64,000 nt of DNA from Peribacillus loiseleuriae (GCF_001183985.1 NZ_LFZW01000001.1:4245621-4309620), one strand, 5' to 3'; positions 41,773-52,031 are shown, counted from the stretch's first letter. A program made the numbers and translations. Notes: generated by a model from the sequence alone, not told the origin.

Positions 41773-44700
41773 CTATATCGCCAATATCTCCCGAATGTCC
41801 TCTTCAGTAAGAGTAGACGATATTTTCTCCTCAGAATCAATGATTTCTGTAATCAGATGTCTCTTTTTCTCTTGCAGTTCATTCATTTTTTCTTCAATTG
41901 TGCCGCGAGCAACAAGCTTGATAACCTGGACAATATTTGTTTGACCAATACGATGGGCACGATCTGCCGCTTGCTCTTCGACTGCGGGATTCCACCAAAT
42001 GTCATATAGGATAACGGTATCAGCCCCTGTTAGATTGAGTCCTGTTCCGCCTGCCTTTAAGGAAATGAGGAAGAAGTTTCGTTCACCTGCATTAAATCGA
42101 TTGCAGATGCCTACTCTCTCTTCTGAAGGAGTTTGCCCATCAAGATAGAAAAAAGGCAGGTCTTGAATCGTTAATTTCCTACCTATAAGCTCAAGCATTT
42201 TCGTAAACTGTGAGAAAATCAACACTCTTCTTCCAGAAAGCTTTGATTCCTCAATAATCTGCAGCAGCTGTTCAAATTTCGCCGAGCTTCCTTTATATCC
42301 CTCCACAAACAAAGCTGGGTGACAACAAATCTGTCGCAACCGAGTCAAACCAGCCAGGATTTTAATTCGATTTTTCCGAAGTGTGTCCTTGTCCAGATGC
42401 TTCAACGTATCGTGTCGCAGCTTCGCCAAATAAGCAGCGTACAATTGCTTCTGATCAGGAAGTAACTCCACGGATTCCATCGATTCGATCTTTTCAGGAA
42501 GCTCTGGCAGTACATCCTCTTTCAACCTACGAAGCAAAAATGGACGAATCCGTCGGGCAATCGTTTTCCTTGGGAGGTTACTGTATTCCTTTAACCCTAG
42601 AAATAGTTCAGGAAAAACAACGTGAAAAATAGACCACAGCTCCTCTAGTGAATTTTCAACAGGTGTGCCAGTAAGGGCGAAGCGATAATCAGCTTGAATC
42701 TTCTTCACCGATCGTGCAGTTTGTGTCACAGGATTTTTAAAGACTTGAGCCTCATCAAAAAACACGGTGTGAAAAGATTGTTTCTCGTACCACATAATGT
42801 CCTTACGCAACAATGGATAGGAGGTGATGATCACATCCATAGCCGTTATATCTTGTTGTAGATTGAAACGTTCTTTTTTATTTCCATCAACGACTAAAGC
42901 TTGTACATCCGGGGCAAATTTCATAATTTCACTTAGCCAGTTATACGTCAAAGAGGATGGGCAAACAATAAGCGCCGGGCTCTTCTTTTTACGAATATTA
43001 GGAAGTTCCGATAAAATGAATGTGATGCTTTGCAGCGTTTTACCTAGTCCCATATCATCTGCAAGAATCCCGCCAAATCCATAGCTGGCAAGTGTTTTCA
43101 TCCATTTGTAGCCGTGTTTTTGATAGTCTCGCAAGATTGGCTCTAAACGCTTCGGCACCTCAAACTCCAGGCTACCCGGATTGCGGATGTTTTCCAAGAA
43201 CTGTCGGAATGACTCTTCATATGTGAATGCATGGCTATCATCAACTGAATCAAGAAGCCGAAGTCCCCGAACGATTGGTACATTCAAGCCACTTTCCAAA
43301 TCTTCATTCTGGACCGGAAGTGCATGCAAAAAGCGGTTAATTTCTTCAAATTCCCTTGTTTCCAATGAAAGTAGTGAGCCGTTCCGCAAACGATAATACT
43401 TTCGTTTCTCCTCTAATGCCAATAGAATCTCACGTATCTGTTTCTCAGGAATGCCATCCATTTCAAATTTGAATTCCAGCCAATTGGTCCGTTCTTTTTT
43501 GACCTTCACCCTAACCTGTGGCCGAGCATTCTCTTTAGAAATACGATTTCTCACTGCCGTAGTTGCATATATTTGAACCAATTTTTGAAGTTTGGGTACA
43601 ACATGGTACAAGAACTCATACTCCAACTCTTCATTTTGCAAAAAATATCCGCCGTCCGTTTTGGCAAACGAACTATCCTCCATCAGCTTTAGTATCGCTT
43701 CCTCCTTCGCAACATCCCTTATATGCATCGAAACTGCCCGGAGTTCCCGACTCTCCAATGGATTAATTACAATATTTTCATAGTGAAACTCTAGCCCAGC
43801 AAGCAGGCGATTTTTCAGACGATCCAAGTATAGTTTGGCAATCAGTGGTTTCTTTACAAACCGCTCAGAAATAGTTCTAGATATTTGAACATCACCTAGT
43901 CTTTTTAAACCCGGAACCACTTTTTCCAGAAAAAAATCGATTTGCTCCTCATGGATCGGAATTTGATTCGTTCCTTGCCCATCTAGCATCTGTTTTAGAT
44001 CCGAAAGACGTTTGCAATCTTCACTTTTCAACTGAATTACTTTTCCTTCAGATAAAACAGATTTATACGAATTCAACACAATCATCCGATTCAACCCTCT
44101 GATTTTCAGTTGATAGCCTTTGCCTTCCGTTTCCGCAAAGTCAAACTGTAATGGTAGGGGGTCACTCACGAAGTGAAGACCGTCAAACGTATTCCCCTCA
44201 TACGTAAGCTTCACCAATGGTGCTCTTTCAAGAATAGGAAAAATCTTGTCCCAAGAAGATGGAGGAATCAGTAATATGTGATGATTGCTGACATAATCTG
44301 CTTTGTCAGGCACTGCATCTCCATACACCCTTTCATCATGGATGACTTGAATGAGTTGCCAAATCACAGCATCTGTCTCTTTTTGAAAGCAATGAAGGCT
44401 TGGATCATACGTAAATGATGTAGAAAGCAAGACTGAATTGCTCTCTTGTACTTGCTTCAGAAAATCTCGGATATTTTGCACATCGGTCGGTCCAATCTTG
44501 GCTTCTATTCCAAACATGTATCCGCCCTTGCCTATTCTGACGGGTTTACATGTAAACTCTACATCAAGCACTTTTCTTTTTTCAAAGTGAAGTTGATGGC
44601 CGCTTGATCGTATAGGCCGATCATTGAAAAGGGTCATGACATCTTCTGCCAGTGCTTGATTTGTTGAAGTGCCTAACTGGTGTTTACTCGGAAGAATAGG

Positions 44701-44994
44701 GATGGTTCCTTGACGTTGATGTTCGTAAATCGACAGTAAAACAGCTGCAATATGTTGGCAGTCCTTTTGAAAGGAAGCAAGAGATGGGCAACTGCATTTC
44801 GTTCGCAAACCACCATTCTTATCCTTTTCAATCGTGACATGAAAATCTTCCATGCTAGTAACCGTTGCTTCACAAACTTCAGGGGTATATTTTTCAAATA
44901 TTACTTTATTAGCTCGATAAAAAGAGTCTCCTCTTTTGAAGGAGACTGTACCACACATTTCTTTAATAATTTTTTGAGTAACTTTTATATTCAA
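41773..44994 (-). CDS. SWIM zinc-finger SNF2-family helicase
   Basis: 1073 residues. An N-terminal SWIM zinc finger near 68-82 (CSCPSLASFQKDCQH, CxCx(n)CxH) is followed by a long bacterial SNF2-associated region. The Swi2/Snf2 motor comes next: motif I DDMGLGKT near 648, motif II DEAQ near 750 (FFDEAQVFKNP), then LTGTPVENSLEELWSIF, IFSQFTKMLELIG and VEEQAADRAHRIGQTNIVQV. ATP-dependent dsDNA translocase of unknown purpose. Common as a single gene in Bacillus, so I do not treat it as a defence gene here: no methylase, nuclease or phospholipase-D partner is adjacent. Confidence 0.93.
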   Translation of the reverse strand: MNIKVTQKIIKEMCGTVSFKRGDSFYRANKVIFEKYTPEVCEATVTSMEDFHVTIEKDKNGGLRTKCSCPSLASFQKDCQHIAAVLLSIYEHQRQGTIPILPSKHQLGTSTNQALAEDVMTLFNDRPIRSSGHQLHFEKRKVLDVEFTCKPVRIGKGGYMFGIEAKIGPTDVQNIRDFLKQVQESNSVLLSTSFTYDPSLHCFQKETDAVIWQLIQVIHDERVYGDAVPDKADYVSNHHILLIPPSSWDKIFPILERAPLVKLTYEGNTFDGLHFVSDPLPLQFDFAETEGKGYQLKIRGLNRMIVLNSYKSVLSEGKVIQLKSEDCKRLSDLKQMLDGQGTNQIPIHEEQIDFFLEKVVPGLKRLGDVQISRTISERFVKKPLIAKLYLDRLKNRLLAGLEFHYENIVINPLESRELRAVSMHIRDVAKEEAILKLMEDSSFAKTDGGYFLQNEELEYEFLYHVVPKLQKLVQIYATTAVRNRISKENARPQVRVKVKKERTNWLEFKFEMDGIPEKQIREILLALEEKRKYYRLRNGSLLSLETREFEEINRFLHALPVQNEDLESGLNVPIVRGLRLLDSVDDSHAFTYEESFRQFLENIRNPGSLEFEVPKRLEPILRDYQKHGYKWMKTLASYGFGGILADDMGLGKTLQSITFILSELPNIRKKKSPALIVCPSSLTYNWLSEIMKFAPDVQALVVDGNKKERFNLQQDITAMDVIITSYPLLRKDIMWYEKQSFHTVFFDEAQVFKNPVTQTARSVKKIQADYRFALTGTPVENSLEELWSIFHVVFPELFLGLKEYSNLPRKTIARRIRPFLLRRLKEDVLPELPEKIESMESVELLPDQKQLYAAYLAKLRHDTLKHLDKDTLRKNRIKILAGLTRLRQICCHPALFVEGYKGSSAKFEQLLQIIEESKLSGRRVLIFSQFTKMLELIGRKLTIQDLPFFYLDGQTPSEERVGICNRFNAGERNFFLISLKAGGTGLNLTGADTVILYDIWWNPAVEEQAADRAHRIGQTNIVQVIKLVARGTIEEKMNELQEKKRHLITEIIDSEEKISSTLTEEDIREILAI

Positions 44995-45484
44995 ATGCTG
45001 TGTTCCTTCCTAAGGTTATTTTACTTCTGTTATCTGAACTATGTGAAATTGGGATTTTTGTATAAGTAATTACCGTACATGTTTGAAGTTTTGCATGCGT
45101 TCATTATTATGAAAAAAATCTAATTATCACGATTGTATCATAAGGGGCGATTATTTTATCTGCAGTATGTGGATTTTATATATCTTAAACTGCATGATAA
45201 ATTTAAGTGACCAAAATCTAGCCGTATTATGGTAACCGTGGCTGTGCAATAGTCATCCTAATGATTGGCTTTATGAAGGACATTTCTTCCGTTTTCTATG
45301 GAAAGTTGTCCTTCATTAACTTTCAAAACGTTATAATAAATATGTTCAATTACTGATGCCGTTTTTAAATAACTTTATTATGATGAAACATTTACTAGTT
45401 TTCCTGAAGAGACAAAATTATTAGCCTATTGAAGCAAAGCATCCAACAGTTATAGAAGTAACCTTGATCTAGACTTTTAATTCA
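44995..45484. other. 490-bp intergenic stretch
   Basis: No gene seen. Holds a long hairpin at 45273-45316 (ATGAAGGACA...TGTCCTTCAT with TTCC/GGAA extension), possibly a repeat or terminator. Confidence 0.5.
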
Positions 45485-47926
45485 TCATTGAATCTTAGCT
45501 AAGAATTGTTCTTTAAATACAGTTGACATTTCTTCAGCTGAAATAGGTCGGCTAAAAAAGTATCCTTGGGCTTCGTTACATTGTCTTTGTTGAAGGAATT
45601 GAAGTTGTTCTAATGTCTCAACACCTTCCGCAATCACTTTTAGATCTAGGTTATGAGCCATATTAATAATAGTATCAACAAGGGAAGCATCCTTTAGATC
45701 AGTAAATATATTCGTTGTGAAAGCCTGATCAATCTTTAATGTATCGATGGGGAATGTTTTTAGATAGCTTAGGGAAGAGTAACCCGTTCCAAAATCATCT
45801 ATTGATAAATGAATCCCCATTTCTTTTAATTGATGCATTGTGGAAATCGCATGTTTCGAATCTTGGATAATACTTTCCGTAAGCTCAAGCTCAAGCTCAA
45901 GATACTTGGCATCAAGTCCCGTTGTCTTTAGCGTTTTGCTGACCATTTCAACTAAATTACTTTGTTGGAATTGACGGGAAGAAATATTAACCGCTATTCT
46001 CACAGGTAGAAACCCCTTATTCTGCCAATACTTATTTTGAAGGCACGCCTCATACAGGACCCACTCGCCTATTGGAATGATTAGTCCAGTTTCCTCCGCT
46101 AAAGGGATAAAATCAGCAGGAGAGATCGTTCCCCACTCAGGATGTTGCCAGCGGATCAGAGCTTCCACACCAATCAAATCCCCGGAATTTACATCAACTT
46201 GAGGTTGATAATGAATGATAAATTCATCACGTTTCAACGCTTTCCGTAATCCAATCTCTAACTGCATTTTTTTTGAAACTATTTCGTTCATATCAGGTGT
46301 GTAAAACTGAAAACTATTTTTCCCTTGCTCCTTTACACGGTACATGGCCGTGTCCGCATTTTTAATCAAAGTCTCTATATCCCTACCATCGGACGGATAT
46401 AGAGCAATCCCAATTGATGGTGTCACAAACATCTCATGTTCATTTAGCACAATTGTGTGACTGAATAAATCTACTATTTTCTGAGCACTTTTAGTAACGT
46501 CCTCAGCTGTAGTATTTGGAAGGAGAACAATAAACTCATCTCCACCTTGACGGCAAACTGTATCCATTTTACCCACACAGGCTTGAATGCGCTTGGCAAC
46601 CTCAATCAACAAGTGATCACCTACAGCATGTCCTAACGTGTCATTAACGAACTTAAAACGATCCAAATCGATAAACATAATCCCAATAATGATATGCTTA
46701 TTTTCATTTGCTTGATCAAGTGCTTGAGTGAGGCGATCATTTAATAAGTGACGATTGGGCAGTCCTGTCAAATGGTCACGATAAACCATTTGGTTGATTT
46801 TTTCTTCAGCATGTTTTCGTTCGGTGATATCTCGAATAATGCTGCTGAAGTATATATTTCCTTCTTCTTTCCAAGTAGCAACGGAGAGTTCTATTGGAAA
46901 TTCATTTCCGTCTTTCCTTAGTCCTTGTAATTCAACCGTTTTTCCAATTACTTGGGGTTTATTTGTAGATAGGTAACGATTCATACCCAATTGATGAGCT
47001 TCTCTGAATTGTTCGGGGATAATGATTTGTAGTTTTTTCCCTAAGACTTCTTTATCCTCATATTCAAAAATAATTTGAGCTCCTTTGTTCCAAGAAATAA
47101 TGGAGCCCTTGCTATCGGCTAAAATAATAGCATCGTTAGCGGATTCTATTACTGAACGAAACTTCCTTTCTGATTCGATTGATTGAGACTCAAATCGCTG
47201 ATCAACAACCATACTAATGAACACAAATCCTAATATGATTAGCATGCCAATTCCAATAGAATAGGCTAAAAGGGTACTATTGAATGTCGGTCCTGACAAG
47301 TTATGTTGATGATATGGTTTGAACTTTACAGCTGACATTCCGATATAGTGCATACTCGAAATAGCTATCCCCATTATTAGGGCACTGCCAGTTTTTCTCC
47401 ACCATATTCGTGGTGTTTTAGGGTTCTGACTTACATAAAACAATAGATATAGAGCTACTAATGAAGCAAAAAAAGCGACAATGACGGAAAGTACCCATAG
47501 AAAGGGATTATATTCAATAGACGCCCCCATCTCCATTGCTTCCATTCCTATATAATGCATAGAAACAATTCCTGTGGCTATAAAAAGGGACCCGAGGATA
47601 ACTGATGTTGTACCCAGAGAAGACCTATTAACAATATATAAAGCTAATCCAGATGAGATAATGGCAGGAATAATCGAAATAATGACCCAGGTTAAATTGT
47701 ACGTGACTGGGATCGACAAATGGAATGCAAGCATGGCAATAAAATGCATAGACCATATGCCCATCCCCATCGCAAACGCTCCACCAAATAACCATATGTA
47801 ACGCGCAAAACCTCTTGCTTTATTAATTCGAATTCCAAGATTTAGTGCAACGAATGAATCAATAATAGCAATAATAATAGAAAGTAGAACAAGGGGTAGA
47901 TGATAGGTACTCGAAATCACTTCCAT
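45485..47926 (-). CDS. MHYT-PAS-GGDEF-EAL cyclic-di-GMP signalling protein
   Basis: 813 residues from the ATG at 47926 (GGAGG about 14 bases upstream). Seven-helix MHYT sensor (residues 1-230) with three motifs MHFIAML, MHYIGMEAM, MHYIGMSAV, thought to bind a metal and sense a gas. One PAS/PAC domain lies at about 250-370. The GGDEF domain has an intact active site (RQGGDEF, near 460) and the EAL domain an intact EALIRW near 587 plus DDFGTGYSSLSYL and KIDQAF. Both c-di-GMP synthesis and hydrolysis are therefore possible. Single gene, no adjacent effector. Confidence 0.92.
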   Translation of the reverse strand: MEVISSTYHLPLVLLSIIIAIIDSFVALNLGIRINKARGFARYIWLFGGAFAMGMGIWSMHFIAMLAFHLSIPVTYNLTWVIISIIPAIISSGLALYIVNRSSLGTTSVILGSLFIATGIVSMHYIGMEAMEMGASIEYNPFLWVLSVIVAFFASLVALYLLFYVSQNPKTPRIWWRKTGSALIMGIAISSMHYIGMSAVKFKPYHQHNLSGPTFNSTLLAYSIGIGMLIILGFVFISMVVDQRFESQSIESERKFRSVIESANDAIILADSKGSIISWNKGAQIIFEYEDKEVLGKKLQIIIPEQFREAHQLGMNRYLSTNKPQVIGKTVELQGLRKDGNEFPIELSVATWKEEGNIYFSSIIRDITERKHAEEKINQMVYRDHLTGLPNRHLLNDRLTQALDQANENKHIIIGIMFIDLDRFKFVNDTLGHAVGDHLLIEVAKRIQACVGKMDTVCRQGGDEFIVLLPNTTAEDVTKSAQKIVDLFSHTIVLNEHEMFVTPSIGIALYPSDGRDIETLIKNADTAMYRVKEQGKNSFQFYTPDMNEIVSKKMQLEIGLRKALKRDEFIIHYQPQVDVNSGDLIGVEALIRWQHPEWGTISPADFIPLAEETGLIIPIGEWVLYEACLQNKYWQNKGFLPVRIAVNISSRQFQQSNLVEMVSKTLKTTGLDAKYLELELELTESIIQDSKHAISTMHQLKEMGIHLSIDDFGTGYSSLSYLKTFPIDTLKIDQAFTTNIFTDLKDASLVDTIINMAHNLDLKVIAEGVETLEQLQFLQQRQCNEAQGYFFSRPISAEEMSTVFKEQFLAKIQ

Positions 47927-47951
47927 ATGATATATTTTATTCCTCCTTTTA

Positions 47952-47985
47952 GAAATAAAGTGAAACTTCAATCAGTCGGGGTTTT
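47952..47985. repeat. Dispersed repeat R3, copy 2 (partial)
   Basis: AATAAAGTGAAACTTCAATCAGT repeats 13093-13115 almost exactly; the hairpin's second arm is missing here. Confidence 0.55.
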
Positions 47986-48413
47986 ACTCTCATGAAATAG
48001 CCATTTTCATTATTTTTGGTGAAGCTTGCTTCATGTTTGGCTGCCCATAATACGGGATAAAGTATGATAAAATCAACTACAATGGTTTACCTTAATATAA
48101 AAGGAAAGTACCAGTAATAGCGTTTTTTCAAAATTATACATTTTGAACATTCAAAAAAATCGCCATTCTTAAACCCAAAACTCATTACCAAATCAAAACA
48201 CGAAATATTCGCGAGATTCCGTTTATTAATAATATTTTGTCATATACCAAACTCTATCATTTTTAGGAAAAATAAACTATATAATTATATTAAAAATAGG
48301 TATTTTATCATAGTTATTATAAGTAACAAACCCAAAAAATTCAGTAAAAATAAAGAGCCTTCCTGCTTAGACAGAAACATCACCTATAAATGAAACAAAG
48401 GGCTGTCCCATAA
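47986..48413. other. AT-rich intergenic stretch
   Basis: No gene, RNA or strong terminator recognised. Confidence 0.4.
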
Positions 48414-48513
48414 CGAAAGGGTCAGACACCACAACGGCTATATACAGATTATAGTTAGTATTTTACTACTATATACTGTGTATAGAATACGAGGTCAGAC
48501 CCTTTTTGGAACA
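48414..48513. repeat. Dispersed repeat R2, copy B
   Basis: TGTCCCATAACGAAAGGGTC at one end and GGTCAGACCCTTTTTGGAAC at the other, inverted with respect to each other. TGTATAGAATACGAGGTCA matches the reverse complement of copies A and C. Lies against the broken end of the IS200 relic. Confidence 0.75.
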
Positions 48514-48535
48514 CACTCTTGTTTCATTTACTTCA

Positions 48536-48749
48536 TTAAATCACTTGTCTTCTGTACTTTGGTGCAAATACATTGTGATACTTACAATTCCATGTTGTGT
48601 GTGCTAAATTATTATTGTCTTTTGACATATAAAACTCCTCCTAGTGCTTAAATATTGGTTGGCGAACCATATTTATTTTAGCACCCAGGAAGAGTTTTTT
48701 TGATACATCGCTATAAGCTATCCGGAACCATAGGCCTAGCCTATGGTTT
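48536..48749 (-). mobile_element. IS200/IS605-family relic (5' end, attenuator hairpin and tnpA start)
   Basis: tnpA codons 1-30 (48628 to 48536) read MSKDNNNLAHTTWNCKYHNV then FAPKYRRQVI and a stop, the IS200 transposase N-terminus without its HUH and Tyr motifs. Upstream lies the typical leader hairpin (48632-48698; AAAACTCCTCCTAGTGCT pairs with AGCACCCAGGAAGAGTTTT). A sub-terminal palindrome AACCATAGGC-CTA-GCCTATGGTT (48726-48748) is probably the left-end recognition hairpin. Confidence 0.8.
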
Positions 48750-48759
48750 TCATTTCTAT

Positions 48760-48796
48760 AAAATAAAAAACACCAACCGATGACTCGGCCAGTGTT
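48760..48796 (-). terminator. Rho-independent terminator
   Basis: Minus strand ACACTGGCCGAGTCATCGGTTGGTGT followed by TTTTTTATTTT; ends the AHSA1-like gene. Confidence 0.75.
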
Positions 48797-48827
48797 AGAT
48801 GTATAATCTACTATTCATTATTACCAC

Positions 48828-49307
48828 TTATACTAATACTTCTTTTACAGCCACGACGTATTTCTCGTACCACTGTTCCCATTCTTCTTCTCGAGAGTCT
48901 ATTTTTCTACCATCCAGTAATGCCTGAATAACCTCAAGACAAACATGCCAACCAGCAAGATCTCTTGGCGTATGATCCGTGATGGTTTCAATCTTTTCAA
49001 TCAATACTAATAAACAACCATCCTGTTCCGGATACAATTCAAACCGAACGAGATCTTTGTCCCACGTAAATTCCAATACTGAATTCAGCTTGAAATCTGT
49101 AATCGTAAACTCTTCAAAAGTGCCGTCTTGCATATCGAATTTAATAATTCCACCTTTACGAAGCTCATCAATTCGAAGCTCGGAAAACCAAGTTGCTAGT
49201 TTGTCGTTTTCCGTCAACATCGACCAAACCTTTTCAACGGAGTGTTCTTCATATCGCTCGAATCGAGCGATATACCCATGTTCACCTTTTTTTAAGTTAG
49301 CTAACAT
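48828..49307 (-). CDS. SRPBCC/AHSA1-domain protein
   Basis: 159-residue helix-grip protein of the Aha1-C-terminal-like/START superfamily. It has RYEEHSVEKVWSMLTENDKLATWF at the N-terminus, the turn KGGIIKFDMQDG and VLEFTWDKDLVRFEL, with a C-terminal helix (LAGWHVCLEVIQALLDG). Such stand-alone proteins bind hydrophobic ligands; function unknown. ATG 49307 with GGAAGGGAA upstream. Not part of the phn operon. Confidence 0.8.
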   Translation of the reverse strand: MLANLKKGEHGYIARFERYEEHSVEKVWSMLTENDKLATWFSELRIDELRKGGIIKFDMQDGTFEEFTITDFKLNSVLEFTWDKDLVRFELYPEQDGCLLVLIEKIETITDHTPRDLAGWHVCLEVIQALLDGRKIDSREEEWEQWYEKYVVAVKEVLV

Positions 49308-49464
49308 TTCCCTTCCTCCCAGTTGCTCGATTTACAATTTAAAAACCTATACAGCATATCATATACTAAAATAGACGATTTCCCAAAGATGTCCAGCTAA
49401 ATCTTGAGAGTGACCAGAATAGCCCCCCAGTCATATTCCATTGGTTGACTTGGTTATGTAAATA

Positions 49465-49508
49465 AAGAAAGAGCCACTCCACCTAACAAGATGGAAGTGG
49501 TTCTTCTT
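49465..49508 (-). terminator. Rho-independent terminator of the phn operon
   Basis: Minus strand AAGAACCACTTCCATCTTG then TTAGGTGGAGTGGCTCTTTC: imperfect 13-bp stem followed by a T-rich tail, 45 bases after phnE. Confidence 0.75.
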
Positions 49509-49551
49509 CTAGCTGGAAACGTTTAAAGTCTATGACCAGCTTCCGTCACTA

Positions 49552-50424
49552 TTATGACAGAACTTGTAGCTTCCTTTTAATACGTGTTGCGAAGATCTCA
49601 AGGCAAATTGCAACAAGTAGGATAAAATAAGTGATTGCGCCGATTTCACGCAAGTCAAAGTAAAATCCACTTGCCATGAACATATCGAAGCCGATTCCTC
49701 CTGCTCCTGCTGCTGCGCCCATCGCCACTGCCACTGCAAAGTTGATCTCAAATCGCATGAATGTCCATGAGACCATATAAGTAATCGTCGATGGGATGAC
49801 AGCTTGGAACACAATTTGCCACCAATTTGCCCCGCTTGCTTGCAATGCTTCAATCGTACCTTTATCAAGTTCTTCAAAGGATTCTGAATAAGCCTTTACA
49901 AGATAGCTAATTGAGTGAAAGGTCATTCCAATTACTGCTGCAACACTACCTAATCCTGCAGCGACTGCAAAAATAAGAACCCACAGAACGGTTGGTACGG
50001 CTCTAATTAGGGCAACCGTTCCTTTTATCACAACTGATAATGGTTTAGAAGAGATATTTTCAGCTGCTAAAAGGCCTAACATTAATGCAATGATTGCTCC
50101 GAATATTGTCGTTAAAAAGGCTAATCCTAATGTAACTAACACTTGGAAAAGTGCATGTGAAAAGTTAAAATGCTTCAGATGGGGATCAAAAAACATTTTC
50201 CCCAAGTTATCCATAGTCAATAGAAGTGCATCAATGAAGTTAACATCCTTATAGTCAAAACTAATAAATGCATAAATAGTCAGAAGTGTGAGTAGTAGCC
50301 CACATGTCCTAATAGCGATTGAGGATTTACTAAAGGGCTTTTTAGATAATCGTTCACGTAGCTGTTTATCTAAGATTTGGTCAGCTTGTAAGGAGAATGA
50401 TTTGATTGGACCTTCAGCTTGCAT
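49552..50424 (-). CDS. phnE: Phosphonate ABC transporter permease PhnE (second)
   Basis: 290 residues from the ATG at 50424, overlapping the first phnE stop as TAATG. Six helices; the ATPase loop is LDKGTIEALQASGANWWQIV and the C-terminal part reads MGAAAGAGGIGFDMFMAS. Two paralogous PhnE permeases presumably form a heterodimer, as in several Gram-positive phosphonate/phosphite importers. Confidence 0.92.
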   Translation of the reverse strand: MQAEGPIKSFSLQADQILDKQLRERLSKKPFSKSSIAIRTCGLLLTLLTIYAFISFDYKDVNFIDALLLTMDNLGKMFFDPHLKHFNFSHALFQVLVTLGLAFLTTIFGAIIALMLGLLAAENISSKPLSVVIKGTVALIRAVPTVLWVLIFAVAAGLGSVAAVIGMTFHSISYLVKAYSESFEELDKGTIEALQASGANWWQIVFQAVIPSTITYMVSWTFMRFEINFAVAVAMGAAAGAGGIGFDMFMASGFYFDLREIGAITYFILLVAICLEIFATRIKRKLQVLS

Positions 50425-51209
50425 TATAAAATCATCCTCCTCACATAATTTGAAATAAATTCGATACATAAAATCGAGATAATGATCGTGATGACGACAA
50501 GACTAGCAATGTCATAGTTCAGACTTTTATAATACAGATTAAAAGTAAAGCCAATACCTGATCCTGTAAGTAGTCCGACTAGCGTTGCATTTCTTATATT
50601 TGTTTCAATCATGAAAAGTACCCAACTAATCATTTGCGGAATTGTCGAAGGGATGACAGACTGAGAAATGACAGTCAGATAAGTCGCACCCGTTGCTTGT
50701 AATGCTTCTACGGAACTACCACTTACTTCATCAATCGTCTCGATAAAAGCTCTTGTTAAAAAACCGAAAGATCCGAAAAACAAAGCGAAATAACCGGTAA
50801 AGGAACTTTGTCCAAATGAAAATAACAAAACCATCGACCACACCGAGACATCAATATTTCTAAATAGAATCGCAATTCCTCGGCTAATACTTCCGAAAAA
50901 ACGATTCACTTTTGTCGTATTTGAACCTAAGACAGCAAATATAAAGGCCAATACTGCGGCGACTGTCGTTGCTGCAATCGAGATTAATAGAGTTTCTTTT
51001 AGCTTTACTAAAATATCTGGCAGCTTCGCCAAAGAATCCATTGTTGGGTAAAAATTCGATAATGCCCATTGCACAGCTTTAGGAACAGAGGTAAAACCTT
51101 TTGCCACATTGTATTCTGTTATGATAATGGAAACAATCGTCGCAACCCCTACTATTAAAAACAATAGAAGTGAATTTCTTCTCTTTTTAGCAAAAACATC
51201 AGCTGACAT
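50424..51209 (-). CDS. phnE: Phosphonate ABC transporter permease PhnE (first)
   Basis: 261 residues from the ATG at 51209 (MSADVFAKKRRN), with GGGAGG 5 bases upstream. EAA-type loop EVSGSSVEALQATGATYLTV, and LVGLLTGSGIGFTFNLYYKS near the end. Start overlaps phnC by 11 bases. Confidence 0.92.
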   Translation of the reverse strand: MSADVFAKKRRNSLLLFLIVGVATIVSIIITEYNVAKGFTSVPKAVQWALSNFYPTMDSLAKLPDILVKLKETLLISIAATTVAAVLAFIFAVLGSNTTKVNRFFGSISRGIAILFRNIDVSVWSMVLLFSFGQSSFTGYFALFFGSFGFLTRAFIETIDEVSGSSVEALQATGATYLTVISQSVIPSTIPQMISWVLFMIETNIRNATLVGLLTGSGIGFTFNLYYKSLNYDIASLVVITIIISILCIEFISNYVRRMIL

Positions 51210-51987
51210 GGGAACCTCCCAAATCAAAAATCAACTTTCCTTCATCTGAACCGTAAATCTGGTGGATATCATTAGAAGTTATACTCTTTGCAGTCCCATC
51301 AAAAACAACTTTGCCACTATTTACCCCAATAATTCGATCCGAGTACTTTAAGGCAACATCGACTTGATGTAGATTGACTACCACTGTAATTCCCATGGAT
51401 GTGCAAATATTCCTTAGGTGATCCATGATAATCTTGGATGAATTCGGATCTAAAGAAGCAATCGGTTCATCACATAGAAGCAATTTAGGATCTTGGATGA
51501 GTGCCCTAGCGATGCCTACACGCTGCTTCTGACCTCCACTTAATTGATCAGACCTTTTATAAATTTGCTCTTCTAGACCTAGAATTTGGAGGATTCTAGC
51601 AGCCTGAAGCTTCTCATCCTCACTATACAGACCAAGAGCGCCTGCCAAAGTAGATTTATAGCCTAAGCGACCATGCAGGGTATTTTCAATCACACTTAGT
51701 CGATTTACGAGATTATAATGTTGAAAAATCATGCCGATTTTCGTCCGTACTTTCTTTAATTCTTTTTTATTTAATTGGTGTACATAATTATCGTCAAAGA
51801 TGATTTCTCCACTGGATGTATCAACCATCCTGTTGATGCACCGAAGAAGAGTTGATTTTCCTGCTCCAGATGGCCCGATTACTGAAACAAACTCTCCTTC
51901 TTTCACAGAGAAGGTAACATTGGATAACGCTTTTGTATCCTTTCCAAATTGTTTGGAGACATTTTTCACTTCCAATAACGTCGTCAT
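51199..51987 (-). CDS. phnC: Phosphonate ABC transporter ATP-binding protein PhnC
   Basis: 262 residues: Walker A GPSGAGKST, Q-loop IFQHYNLVNRLSVIENTLHG (the family-specific NLV..VLxNVLxG), signature [15 protein letters not shown], Walker B LLLCDEPIASLDPNSS. The Q-loop text is characteristic of PhnC. Energises uptake of phosphonates bound by PhnD. Confidence 0.94.
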   Translation of the reverse strand: MTTLLEVKNVSKQFGKDTKALSNVTFSVKEGEFVSVIGPSGAGKSTLLRCINRMVDTSSGEIIFDDNYVHQLNKKELKKVRTKIGMIFQHYNLVNRLSVIENTLHGRLGYKSTLAGALGLYSEDEKLQAARILQILGLEEQIYKRSDQLSGGQKQRVGIARALIQDPKLLLCDEPIASLDPNSSKIIMDHLRNICTSMGITVVVNLHQVDVALKYSDRIIGVNSGKVVFDGTAKSITSNDIHQIYGSDEGKLIFDLGGSHVS

Positions 51988-52031
51988 GTGTTAACCTCCC
52001 CTTCAAATTTTCTTACATTATGATTGGTACA

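Noticed and set aside
41773-44994. SNF2 helicase as part of a phage-defence system (DISARM/Dnd-like).
   Set aside because: No methyltransferase, nuclease, DUF1998 or PLD gene is next to it, and SWIM-SNF2 genes are common single genes in Bacillus. Neighbours are an IS relic and a c-di-GMP gene.
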